DNA of 64,000 nucleotides from Rhynchospora pubera (Eukaryota > Streptophyta > Magnoliopsida > Poales > Cyperaceae), in the NCBI GenBank assembly GCA_028095005.1, contig CM051460.1:67557676-67621675 (forward strand), written 5' to 3'. This document shows, one piece after another, positions 37,907 through 47,802 of the stretch; within the stretch, counting starts at the first letter, position 1, and the number at the start of each line of letters is the position of its first letter. The notes beneath the pieces were generated by a model. The model saw only the letters and a program-made list of their open reading frames with translations, was not told where the DNA came from and made no database searches. A program made the position numbers and the translations under genes.

Positions 37907-37934
37907 CCGCACATTGAGCGGATACTGCTGCTAG
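37907..37934 (+). mobile_element. Second Helitron-like 3' terminus
   Basis: The hairpin CCGC-acattga-GCGG (37907-37921) is followed by ATACTGCTG and CTAG (37931-37934), then T. The stem is only 4 bp, so the call is weaker than the one at 30294. The 5' end was not found. Confidence 0.45.
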
Positions 37935-38284
37935 TATAACAAATCACTCGCGCTGATAACTGAATCGTTTATAATGTAACAAATCAGTTGTGCAGCTATC
38001 TCAAATATTGTGATTCGGCACACAACGGATTACAGACATATTAAAAAAAAAAAAAGAATCGCTGAAATAAGATAGAAGCGGAAAAATTGAACGGGATTCA
38101 GATGCGTGTCTTGAATGAATAACGAAACACTCACCCGACACCCACGCATCTTTATAATATTGATATTGATGTGCATGATTGAAAGTTTATGTTTATCTCA
38201 CCCATAATGGATCATTGCTCCCATGTTCACACGTACTTACAGTAATAGTCAATTATTGAAAAATTTTCAGACTTTTATTAATTA

Positions 38285-38593
38285 GGTGTGTTTGGCTGGC
38301 ATGTGATAAATGGTATAAGATATAAAGAGGACTAATATCTAATTTTGGACCCACAAAGTAAAAGTTAGTATAAACTTATTCCATATTCTTCCATGGAGGA
38401 AATATAAAAAGGGTATAAGAAAATAAATTCATAATAATATTTGTTTCCCTCCATTTTTATTCTCAATGCATCATCCAAACATTGAAAAATAAAGTATGAG
38501 CTCTATCCTCTATCAAAAGCTATCCTCACTTTTCCTTCTTTTTTATACCTTACACTTGTTTATTCTCATTTATCCTTGTACAACCAAACATAG
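38285..38593. mobile_element. Candidate MITE with GTGTGTTTGG / CCAAACATAG ends
   Basis: The left end GGTGTGTTTGGCTGGCATG and the complement of the right end (CTATGTTTGGTTGTACAAG) are similar, and both are followed inward by GATAAATG. No clean target duplication was found. Confidence 0.45.
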
Positions 38594-38813
38594 AATATAA
38601 GCCATTAGTTTTCAAGTGGGCGCCATATTCAAAACTAGAATGAAAAAAATTATGCAAAAATTTGGACCTGATAGAATGGACTTAAATGTTTCTCCCTCCA
38701 ACAGTCATTTAATACTAGTATCAATTTATCATGCTCATGCATGCTTGCCGGGATCCCATTTTACTTTGCTAAGGGAGACATTAATTAATTAATTAAAAGA
38801 TATGCGGTGTGGA

Positions 38814-39627
38814 TAGGGATGAAAACGGATCGGATACGGAGCGGATGTTGGTCTTCCCATATCCGCATCCATATTTTTTTTTCGGATACGGATACGAATA
38901 CGAATGCATTCGGATACGAATACGGTTCGGATATTAAACGAATACGGATACGGTTCGGATATTTTCGGATACGGAGTCGAATACGAATATATTTTGTCGG
39001 ATACGGATAACATTTTAATCTTCTAAAATTGCAAGAACCACATAAGTACAAATCTAATAGGATTAATCAATAAATTCAGTCTTTCCACATTTTGAATTCT
39101 AATAGTATATTTAACTATTCAATGTCAAATCATATCATGTTACCTTAAATGTCATCATATATTAAAATAATATATTAATCATATGTAATCATCATGATTA
39201 TAGAAAAAATTAATTTTAGTGTTGTTATCATATATAATCGTCTCAATAATAGAAAAAAAAAATAATTTTATGTTACTAGTCTAAATGAAAATATTATTGT
39301 AAGAGAATTTATCTAATAAAAATTAAGTATTATCTAATTAAAAGTATTCTCTAATGTAGATAAGTAATTATATTAATCATCTTATGCCGTTAAAGATACG
39401 GATAAACGGATTAATATCTATCGGATACGGATAATATCCATGTCGGATACGAATACGGATCGGATATTGTCAAAAAACTCAAAACCATATCCGCATCTAT
39501 ATTTTTTTGGCGGATACGAATACGAATACGGATATGTTCGGATACGGATACGGATCGGATGTTACGCGCATTTTTCGGATTCGAATACGGATCGGAACAA
39601 ATAATATCTGCTCCGTTTTCATCCCTA
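38814..39627. mobile_element. Non-autonomous hAT with CGGATA subterminal repeats, 814 bp
   Basis: The left terminus is identical to that of the element at 34903: TAGGGATGAAAACGGATCGG, then CGGATACGGAGCGGATG, then TTGGTCTTCCCATATCCGC. The right end is ...CCGTTTTCATCCCTA. An exact 8-bp duplication GGTGTGGA flanks it (38806-38813 and 39628-39635). Right-end motifs run from about 39395 to 39600. The AT-rich middle is unrelated to coding sequence. The Arg/Ile-rich frames on both strands are read-through of the CGGATA repeats. Confidence 0.95.
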
Positions 39628-39729
39628 GGTGTGGATCACCTCAATTGAGGAAGAATTTGCGTAATTGCGTCACGAGCAGATTGCTACAGATTTTTTTTTT
39701 TTTAAACAAAATTCAATTTGTGTTCTCTA

Positions 39730-40168
39730 AAATGACACGATACGAACGAGTTGGTATGATATGTACACGTGTACTTTGACATGACATAACATGTGACACG
39801 ATAAAAAGTACAATAAATTAAAATTTATCAAATTTTTATTGAGTTTATATTATAAACTAATAACTTTTAATTCATAATTTTTTTATTCAATCATTAATTT
39901 TTATTTAATATATGAAATTTCAATAATTTATTATATTTTTTATTTTAAAAATTATTTAAATACTTTTAATGAATTTAGTGAACAAATTATAATATAGTTT
40001 GTCACGTTTAACACGTTGTGTCATAACGTATGTCTTGTTAATCAATTTAATTCTTCATTTGACACGGCACGACACGACACGTTAAAAATATTAACTCGTG
40101 TTAACACGACACGATACGAGCACTAACATACGCGTATTTGACACGACACGACACGTTTGCAATACCTA
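39730..40168. mobile_element. Possible decayed element with ACACGACACG repeats
   Basis: Dense CACGACACG / CGTGTC motifs occur near 39735-39800 and 40015-40155 around an AT-rich centre, the same architecture as the hAT elements here. The right end ...GTTTGCAATACCTA has a hAT-like terminal complement (TAGGTATTGCAAACG). No matching left end or target duplication was found. Confidence 0.35.
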
Positions 40169-40731
40169 AGTCATTTTATATTAAAAATTAAAGAAAAGAA
40201 AATGAAAAACCCCATAACAAGCTGTACTTTTTTCCTCACGTTGAGAAACATAGCTATTTTCGAAACAATAATTTCTTAATTTTGCAGTACTGTTTGTTGT
40301 ACTAGTAGTGATACCCACTACCCAGGGTGATGCTACTGATGCATAGAAATATGCATGATTAAATAAACACTAGAAAAAAATCTGAATGCGACTGAAAAGG
40401 ACTTACAATTTGAACAACGACAGTAAGCCACTCGTTTATTCACAAAACAGAAATTAATGTAAATTAACAAAAAGGTTCATATATTTAATTTAGCAATAGC
40501 AAGATAATCATGATTTAAATAAACGCGATATTAATTATGATGCACATACAGATATATAACTGTTTACTCCACAGGACGGTACTACATATGAATTATGCAA
40601 ACTGAAAAGCAATAGACATTAATTTATTCGAACCCACAAAACATTAATTAATGATGAATTATTGAAAGTAGTAGCAAGCACCAGGCCACTAAGATAGGTG
40701 ATGAGAAGATCTTAACCCTCCATGACAAGGG
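40169..40731. other. Intergenic, downstream of the HPP gene
   Basis: Non-coding. It should contain the 3' UTR of the minus-strand gene ending at 40732. Nothing else is recognisable. Confidence 0.5.
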
Positions 40732-41691
40732 TTACATAATGTTACATGGCTCTGAAGAATATTGATCACAAATAACGACAGTACTTGACATTGACGATGA
40801 CGGACATGGCTCGCGACCCAACCATCCAGGCCGACCCACCATCCCACAGGAGCAACACCAGTAATTGTTGCACCATGCTGCAAAGCATGGACAAGGAGTA
40901 GCACAACAAAACCCGGTAACATGAGGGGACGGGATCACTGGCTGCACTTCGCGGTAGCATGAGCATTTGCATTTGCATTTGCATTTGCAGTTCAACTTTT
41001 CGCCATCACAGTCTCTACTGCATCTATCCTGATCTGATTGCTCGTTGCACTTGCAAGAGCACTTGCACCTGCATTTGCATTTCAACGTGTTGATGACCTC
41101 GCGGCATTTTTTGCATTTCTCCTCGCATTCTTTCTTGAATATTTCTATGCGTTCATTTACAATTTTTTCAATTTCTATCTTGCACTTTTCCGGTGTTATA
41201 GGAGGCGGGGGAGGAGGATCAGGTTTGTCCACCTTGATAGTTATATCTATGATGATTTTGGATAACTTGCAAAGGAGCTTTCTTTTGAGTTCCTCAGGAT
41301 CGAAACAACCTGATATCAGCACAACGTTATTCTTGTCTTCAAAGACAACGGATACAATGTGCAGTTTACCTAATCAACGAAAAGAATGTGTATAAGCAAA
41401 TAATAAAAACTGTTCATGAACATGTGATCAGCAAAGAACTTAATTAATAGAACAATTAATTAATTAATTTATTATAATAGACAAGCAAACATCGCATCTT
41501 GCAGAGATAATCCTGGATACATTTTCGGCAACGGCAACAGCTCAGGTCAACTTTTACGACTAGCGTATGCACCTACATGATAGTAATTACAATAAACTTT
41601 CAAGTTGAGGAAGGAAAGTTGACATAAAATGTTGTACGTAGTTCTGAAATGAATTAACATTAACATGCATGAGGCGCACCTTGTCTCCCAT
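40732..41691 (-). CDS. Heavy-metal-associated, Pro/Cys-rich protein (HPP, Pi21-like) with CaaX end
   Basis: Three GT-AG exons: 41680-41691, 41491-41572 and 40732-41369, in phase, 243 aa. The start is the tiny first exon MGDK, as in the family, joined to VHTLVVKVDLSCCRCRKCIQ. Residues about 5-75 form an HMA fold (LVVKVDLSC..C..C, then FEDKNNVVLISGCFDPEEL). A short proline stretch (DPPPPPP) follows, then a charged helix rich in Glu/Lys/Cys, then two Cys-Lys alternating tracts (CKCRCKCSCKC and CKCKCKCKCSC). The C-terminus is CNIM, a CaaX prenylation signal. The plant family containing rice Pi21 and related HIPP/HPP proteins binds metals and is implicated in stress and disease responses; the ligand here is unknown. 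The second Cys-Lys tract is encoded by a hexanucleotide microsatellite (40963-40985), so its length may vary between individuals. The gene looks intact. The second donor site, GTTTGC, is non-ideal. Confidence 0.85.
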
Positions 41692-41762
41692 CGCCGGATA
41701 TCATGCGTTGAATGACTTATCTCTATTTCTGGTGGTTCAAGGATAGCAGCATTCAAAGGCTC

Positions 41763-41771
41763 TATTTAATA
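41763..41771 (-). promoter_or_regulatory. Possible TATA box of the HPP gene
   Basis: TATTAAATA on the minus strand, about 72 bp upstream of the ATG at 41691. The position is plausible; the match is imperfect. Confidence 0.35.
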
Positions 41772-42574
41772 GCGTCCTAGGCAGCATCCGATAGAAAATG
41801 ACTATGCATGTGTCCGCCTTTTTTTGTAAAAAAAATAATAATAAAAAAAATTGAGTTATTCTTCAGTGGGGAAGGTCGACGCGAGGTCACGCTCGTCCTA
41901 ATTAAAAGATATATATGTTAATTCACAAAGTGGCATTTTGCTGCTTTAAAGTTCGTAATTCGGTATTTGATAAGAAAACAAAAGAAGTGACGTGATCATG
42001 ATCCAATTAAATTCAGTCACGTGTCCCTTTATTTTCGTTTTTTTTTAAAAAAAAATTTCGAGTTAGGTAAAGTGGACGCGGGTGGCGGCTATCTCTAGTA
42101 TATTGCCTACACATAATTTTATGCCTAGAGTGACTTACGGACTACTAATTAATATAGGACCGATAGTAATTAATTTATCATGGTTCTGAATTTTGATATA
42201 TGAATTAAATTAAGAAGAATTGAAATTTGTAGTGTTCAAAAAAATTATTTTGTGCTTAAATACTAAGAAATTATGAAAGTAAAGTTAGATATCTGAATTA
42301 AAATTTTATTTTTAACTATTTTTTATGTGTGCAAGCGCGTACATAATGATGTTTTCCAAGTAGAAAATAACACGCATATATATATTTTTGTACTTAATAA
42401 CATCACAGAATCAAATTTAGATATTTAATACCCGTATTAATGTAATCACGTCAGTAGCGACTATATGTTTATAATTTCTTTTTATCATTTTTTTTTCAGT
42501 TACTTCCCATAGTATATGCATGCACAAGTATATTTCTTTCTGCGTTTATTGCATCTTACAGACATATAATCCTT
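41772..42574. other. Intergenic, no gene seen
   Basis: Low-complexity A-runs near 41827-41850 and 42040-42056. No reading frame or complete element is recognised. Confidence 0.5.
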
Positions 42575-42709
42575 GGGTGGGTTTGGATAGGTGTGGGAAG
42601 AAGGGAAGAAGGGAAGAAATATTGGGAAGTGTGTAACTTTGTGAAGAGTTTGGATTGTTTATAATTTTTTTTTCTTCTTCTTCTTTCTTCCAACAATCCA
42701 AACACACCC
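42575..42709 (+). mobile_element. PIF-like MITE, family A copy 2
   Basis: The ends are GGGTGGGTTTGGAT and ATCCAAACACACCC, flanked by CTT (42572-42574 and 42710-42712). The core is nearly identical to the copy at 34163, including GGATAGGTGTGGGAAGAA. Confidence 0.8.
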
Positions 42710-43082
42710 CTTGACACATTTTCCTCCACTTTCATGACTAGTGTATATATACACACCTATGTGAGATAGATCGGAAACTTAATTTCCAAGTAATTTCTCT
42801 GGTTTAAAGTTTAATTTGGTGGTTTTGGAGAGAGTTACATTCTATTGCATGCATTATTAATTTTAAGGGACCTTAGCATTTCCAGCACCATTTAAAAAAA
42901 AAAAGAAAAAAAAAAAGGAAAGATACAGGTACAGGCATACAGCTGTGGATCCTCTTTGTTCTCTTTCATTGTTGAGGTGGTTTTCAGGTGGGAGGGTGGA
43001 TGCGAGGCGGCCGTCCTAGAATATGTTTAATCAGTAATCACAAGTGGCATTAGTGCTGCTAAAATAGTAAAAGCCGCCCTAG

Positions 43083-43643
43083 GGCTAATTTAATCATGTG
43101 CTCGTCATAAATGACAATGTCATAGATGTCTTTTTTGAATCATTTTTTAAGATTCGAAATGCAATCGGTCAATTCAAAACGTTTAAATTGATCACCATAT
43201 TGAAATATCATAAGAGACCAAATTTTACATTTTTTAAAAAATTTTTTTTGCTATCTATTTTGATATGTTCAAATTTGAGGGTCTGAAATACTCCAATTAT
43301 AACGTTTTTTAAAAATATCATAATAAAATAGCAGAAAAATTCAAAAAAATATAAAATTTGGTCTCTAAGGGCTCGTTTTGATCAAGTATGAATTTGGAGA
43401 ATTTTCTATTCCTAGGCATAAACTTATTATAAACAATCCAAACTCTTCACAAAATTACATACTTCCCAATACTTTATGCCTAGGAATAGAAAATTCCTCC
43501 TATTTCTAAGTGATCCAAACGGCCCCTATGGTATTTTAATATGGTGAATAACTTGAAAGATTCAGATTGATCATTTGAATTTTGGATCTTAAAAAATGAC
43601 TCTATGGCACATGACCCTCTATGTCATCTATGACACGTTAGCC
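43083..43643. mobile_element. Foldback element, family B copy 1 (interrupted)
   Basis: The inverted arms share GGCTAA..GTCATAGATG at the ends, and further in AAGATTCGAAATGCAATC, ATTGAAATATC and ACCAAATTTTACATTTTT with their complements. It is a diverged copy of the element at 45466 and is interrupted by the MITE at 43368-43525. It is non-coding, and no clear target duplication was found. Confidence 0.7.
43368..43525 (-). mobile_element. PIF-like MITE, family A copy 3, nested
   Basis: The ends are AGGGCTCGTTTTGATCA and TGATCCAAACGGCCC, with CTA on both sides. The inner word AAACAATCCAAACTCTTCAC is the inverse of the core in the copies at 34163 and 42575. Removing it plus one CTA rejoins the host foldback element in register with the copy at 45466. 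Confidence 0.75.
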
Positions 43644-43664
43644 ACTCTTTCTTTCTCTCTCTCT

Positions 43665-44042
43665 CTATGGTGAGTCGCGACTCACCAAGGATCTGTGAGT
43701 CGCACTCAAAACTCTTAGACCTGGTACAAAATGACCGATCCAAACCGTCCAATACGATCTCCCTATTAAAATTTCCATACAGACCAAATTTTATATTTTT
43801 TCAAAATTTTTAAGTATTTTTTTTAAATTTTATAAAATGGTTAATCTAATTAGTTCTGAACCATTCAAAAACAGCAGTTTTTAAAAATTCGACAAAAATA
43901 CTTAAAATTTTTAAAAAAATATAAAATTTGGTCTGCATTGATATTTGAACAGGGGGATGGTGCTGTACGATTTGGATTTGTCATTTTGAACCAGATCTAG
44001 AAGTTTTTGAATGCGATTCACATGAGTCACGACTCACCATAG
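43665..44042. mobile_element. Foldback element with GTGAGTCGCGACTCAC end palindrome
   Basis: The left end CTATGGTGAGTCGCGACTCA matches the complement of the right end (CTATGGTGAGTCGTGACTCA). The arms continue through GAGTCGCACTCAAAA, CTTAGACCTGG and CCAAATTTTATATTTTTTC. The interior resembles families B and the 13842 element. No target duplication was identified; it directly abuts the previous element across a CT-rich run. Confidence 0.7.
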
Positions 44043-44048
44043 CAAAAC

Positions 44049-44137
44049 TCGTGCAGTGATTTAGATTGGATATGAGGCTTATACATAGGATTTTTGTGCT
44101 GTCGGATTAGCTTTAAAATTCGTGCAGTGATTTAGAT
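44049..44137 (+). repeat. 18-bp direct repeat, 71 bp apart
   Basis: TCGTGCAGTGATTTAGAT occurs at 44049-44066 and 44120-44137. Confidence 0.85.
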
Positions 44138-44262
44138 AAAAGGCTGAGATTGAGTCGCTGATCAAGAGAGATGCCTTCAATTTTCCGTTTGCTTGTCTGT
44201 TTGCACCTCTCCGTTTGTAAAATTAAAGCGTAAAAAATAGAACAAAGTTCCCACCTCTATTG

Positions 44263-44920
44263 TAGGGCAGTCAATGAAATTCGTTTATCCTATTCGTACC
44301 GTAATCGATAAGGCGGGTATGGGTAAGGTTCTATTTTCGTTAGACTAATGGGTATGGATACAGGTAAAGAAAATTTTTCGTTAGCTTATCGGGTACTGGT
44401 ACGGGTAAGGGTTATTTCGTACTCATTATCTAACGGGTAATATTTTACAAACATATATGTATATATAATCATGTTTTTAGCATATTTCGTAAGAATATGT
44501 TATTAATTTTGATCTTCATCCAAATTTATTTTTGATGATGATTTTTCATTCTATATTATATTATAATTTAAAATTAGTTATATAGATTTTTTTATCAATT
44601 GATATGAGAATAAATTTCATGATTTTTGTTATATCTCAAATATTATTTAAATATTTGACTTTATTTATATATTTATTTGATATTATTTATTTATCAATTA
44701 CATATTTTTATTAAATTAATAATATTATTATTACTCATTATGTATTATGTATTGTTATTCTATTTTTATCGTTAATTCATAACGGGTACAGATATGGTAC
44801 GGATAAATCATTTTCTAACGAGTACGGGTATGATATGAATAAAAAAACTTTAACGGATGCGGATATAAAAATATCTTCTGCCGTACTGTACTGTACCCAT
44901 TAATACGCTAACGGCTCCTA
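44263..44920. mobile_element. Candidate hAT-type element with ACGGGTA repeats
   Basis: GGGTATGGGTAAGG / ACGGGTA motifs are concentrated at 44310-44440 and, inverted or variant, at 44780-44910, with an AT-rich centre. This is the same layout as the CGGATA elements. The possible ends TAGGGCAG and GGCTCCTA are only weakly complementary, and the flanks do not show an 8-bp duplication. Confidence 0.4.
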
Positions 44921-45266
44921 CTTTCTCTCATACCCGTACTTTCCTCTCTTAACTCCACGCATCTCTCTCCTAGGTTCATGCAGAATCACGCACCACTCAG
45001 CGAAGCTTCGTCTGGTTTTGATCGCCCATCAGATCCGTGCTCTGGTCGCACAAGAAACCCTAGATTGTATGGACAGTTATGCGCATCTCTCTCCGTGTGT
45101 TTGCACAGGTTAGTTTTGATCAGTATCTTTTCATGGACTCTTACGAAGGTCTGGTTACATTTTTCCGTGCTCTGGTTTTGATCGCACAACAATCATGTTT
45201 AAAAATCGGCACTAATGAGTTCAAAATCGTGGTGCTTGAGAAAATCATGATGGGCCTTGGAATCAT

Positions 45267-45338
45267 GAGCTTAGTTAAATTAACCAATCGCACATCAATC
45301 CAGAGCTTAGTTAAATTAACCAATCGCACATCAAAAAA
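45267..45338 (+). repeat. 36-bp tandem repeat, two copies
   Basis: GAGCTTAGTTAAATTAACCA and the following CGCACATCAA recur at 45267 and 45303. It is immediately followed by an AATCGGAATCG palindromic stretch (about 45335-45420), probably the end of another unclassified element. Confidence 0.8.
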
Positions 45339-45465
45339 TCGGCCGATTCCGATTCGAATCGGAATCGCATCGGAATCGGCGGTGGCCGGTCCGATTTTAG
45401 GGGTTTTGAACGGAATCGGAGTGATATGCAACTGTCGATTTTTTTTGCCACCTAAGCGCGTGAGT

Positions 45466-45840
45466 GGGCTAAAGTGCCATAGATGTCTTTTTTGAGACAT
45501 TTTTTTAAGATCCAAAATTCAATCGGTCAATCCAAACCGTTCAAATTGATCAGCATATTGAAATACCATTGGAGACCCAATTTTACATAATTTTTTTATT
45601 TTTTTGGTATTTATTTTGATATGATCAAATTGGAGGGTCTGAAATACTTCAATTATAACGTTTTTTTTAAAATATCATAACAAATAGCAAAAAAATTCGA
45701 AAAAATATAAAATTTGGTCTCCAAAGGTATTTTAATGTGGTGAATAACTTGAAAAGTTCGGATTGAGCATTTGAATTTTGGATCTCGAAAAACGACTCTA
45801 TGACACGAGATCCTCTGTGTCATCTATGGCACATTAGCCA
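45466..45840. mobile_element. Foldback element, family B copy 2
   Basis: The ends are GGGCTAAAGTGCCATAGATG and the complement of TGGCTAATGTGCCATAGATG. The arms share AGATCCAAAATTCAA, ATTGAAATACC and the complementary ATAAAATTTGGTCTCC. It is an uninterrupted copy of 43083-43643. The right flank is an AT microsatellite, which hides any target duplication. Confidence 0.75.
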
Positions 45841-45842
45841 TC

Positions 45843-45846
<4 letters not shown>

Positions 45847-45890
<44 letters not shown>
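45847..45890. repeat. (AT)n microsatellite
   Basis: An uninterrupted TA run of about 44 bases next to the foldback element. Confidence 0.95.
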
Positions 45891-45893
<3 letters not shown>

Positions 45894-46512
45894 AGTGCTT
45901 ATAGGTCACTCCGTCCAGTTTGTGGATGGGTGGAGTCTCTGTTGCCTAAACATAATTTTAGCTTTCGTTTTCTTTTCATTTTTTATGATTGAAAGCCCTT
46001 GGGCTGATTTTATTAAAGAAATTAAAGTTAATTTGTTACAACAAAACCTCAATCAGGAAGACCTGACACACACCTCACACAATTTTAATTGCAAAGTGAC
46101 TTCTGTACTACTAATGGAATGTATATTATATTTTGAACAAACCATAGTGCTATTTAAATCAGCGTACTTTTTTTCTCCTGTCCATAAGCTATTTGCATCT
46201 TTTTTTAATTAAATGAACTAATGAATGGATCGAACAAAAAGAATATTTAACCAATGTATCTCTCTTTTTTGAAATGATAGCTGTCATTTGTAATTTTATT
46301 ATCTCTTATTATCGCTAAATACAAAATGAACATATAAAACAAACGAGATAAACATACAGACTATTTCGAATAAGACTTATTTGGGATAAAACAAAACGCG
46401 TTTTGAATAAGTCTTATACCGAATAAAGACTTATTCAACCCCTTATTCTAATACTATCATTGTGTTGGAACAAAAGTGAATGAGGAAAGTGAATAAGAGT
46501 GAGGAGACAGAA
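45891..46512. other. Non-coding spacer
   Basis: The longest frame (about 105 codons at 45895) has no recognisable motif and lies in AT-rich DNA. Not supported as a gene. Confidence 0.45.
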
Positions 46513-46520
46513 ACTATATG

Positions 46521-46788
46521 TAGGGCTAAAAACGGAATTCATTTTAACCGTTTTTCGTTTCGTTTCGTCCGGACGAAACGGTCAGCGATACAACAAAACG
46601 ATTTCATATGGTTGGACGAAACAATTAACGAAACAATGAAACGGTTTCGTTCATGTGTAAATCACGAAAATTTCGTCAATTTCGATCGTTTCGTCAAAAT
46701 GAAATAAAAAATCTGTTTCGTCGCATAGGACGAAACGATCGACACAACAGCTCATTTGCGCCATCGTCTCAATCATTTTGCAGTCCTA
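46521..46788. mobile_element. hAT-type MITE with TTTCGT motifs, 268 bp
   Basis: An exact 8-bp duplication ACTATATG (46513-46520 and 46789-46796) flanks an element starting TAGGGCTAAAAACGG and ending CATTTTGCAGTCCTA. The interior is full of GTTTCGTC / GACGAAAC words in both orientations. Confidence 0.85.
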
Positions 46789-46916
46789 ACTATATGCTTA
46801 TCCAATGTGCATCCAAACACACCCGAATACTTACAAACAAATAAGTATTGTCATCTCTTGTTGAGATTTTTATATGCATATTTAACTTATTTTTATTAAA
46901 CTTATTTGTTTGTATG

Positions 46917-47584
46917 TAGGGCTGAAAACGGTAGCCGTTTCAACCGTTCTTTCGTTTCGTTTCGTCCGGAACTGAACGATAACGGATAAGGATTTCAGTT
47001 TCGTTTAAGGAACGGAACAACCAACGCAAATAGAAATATTGTTTCATCTCAGAACGGAACGATTAGTGAAACTGGTACGTTTCGTGGTCGTTTATTTCGC
47101 GCATTTCGTCTAAAAATTTTTTTATGGTTTTATTGTTAGATTGCAGAGGACCTCAGCAGAGAGATCGAGGGAGAAATGAGTAAAATTAGATTTCTGCAGT
47201 GTCGCTCCGTCATTTCTCCGCCGAACACAGTCACATCTATCTCTCTCGCCTCTACACCACCGAGTACAATTGCCGTCGAGAGCAAGAGGTGATTATAGTA
47301 TCTCATCCCCCCTTTCCGCGTGACCTAACCTGTCATTTCTCTATCTTTGTTTCATACAAAATGCAGAATAGTTTATTTTCTTACATCTTAATAAAATGCA
47401 AAACAATTAGGTAGTCAAAGACGGTTATAACTGTTTTGATCGTTCCCATCAACGGAACAATCAACGCAACATGTGCTAAACGGATGCAACAATCAACGCA
47501 ATAAATATAAAAATTTCGTGCATCAATGCAACGGTTAACGAAAATGACCACTTTCGTGGTCATTTTCCACGTTATGCACCCCTA
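46917..47584. mobile_element. hAT-type element with TTTCGT/AACGGAAC motifs, 668 bp
   Basis: The element starts TAGGGCTGAAAACGG and ends TTATGCACCCCTA. An exact 8-bp duplication TTTGTATG lies at 46909-46916 and 47585-47592. Motif-rich ends (CGTTTCGTCCGGAAC, GGAACAACCAACGC, AACGGTTAACG) surround a middle that includes unrelated GC-richer sequence (about 47150-47330), possibly captured host DNA. Confidence 0.85.
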
Positions 47585-47802
47585 TTTGTATGTGTTTTAA
47601 TTTGATCGTTATATATGTTCATGTTGTCTATTTTATGTGTTCATTTTATATTTAGCGATGATAAGGATGACAAAACTGTAGATGACAATAATCAATTTCC
47701 TTCTTCTCCTTTTCAAGTTACAATAAAATTTTTTTTAAAAGTCATATCTTCACTGCGGACATTTTTCCTAAAGGGCCCAACCCTTTTTTCCAGGAATTAT
47801 AA

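Noticed and set aside
44263..44920. Confident hAT call for the ACGGGTA-rich block
   Set aside because: The architecture fits, but neither complementary termini nor an 8-bp duplication could be confirmed, so it is kept only as a candidate.
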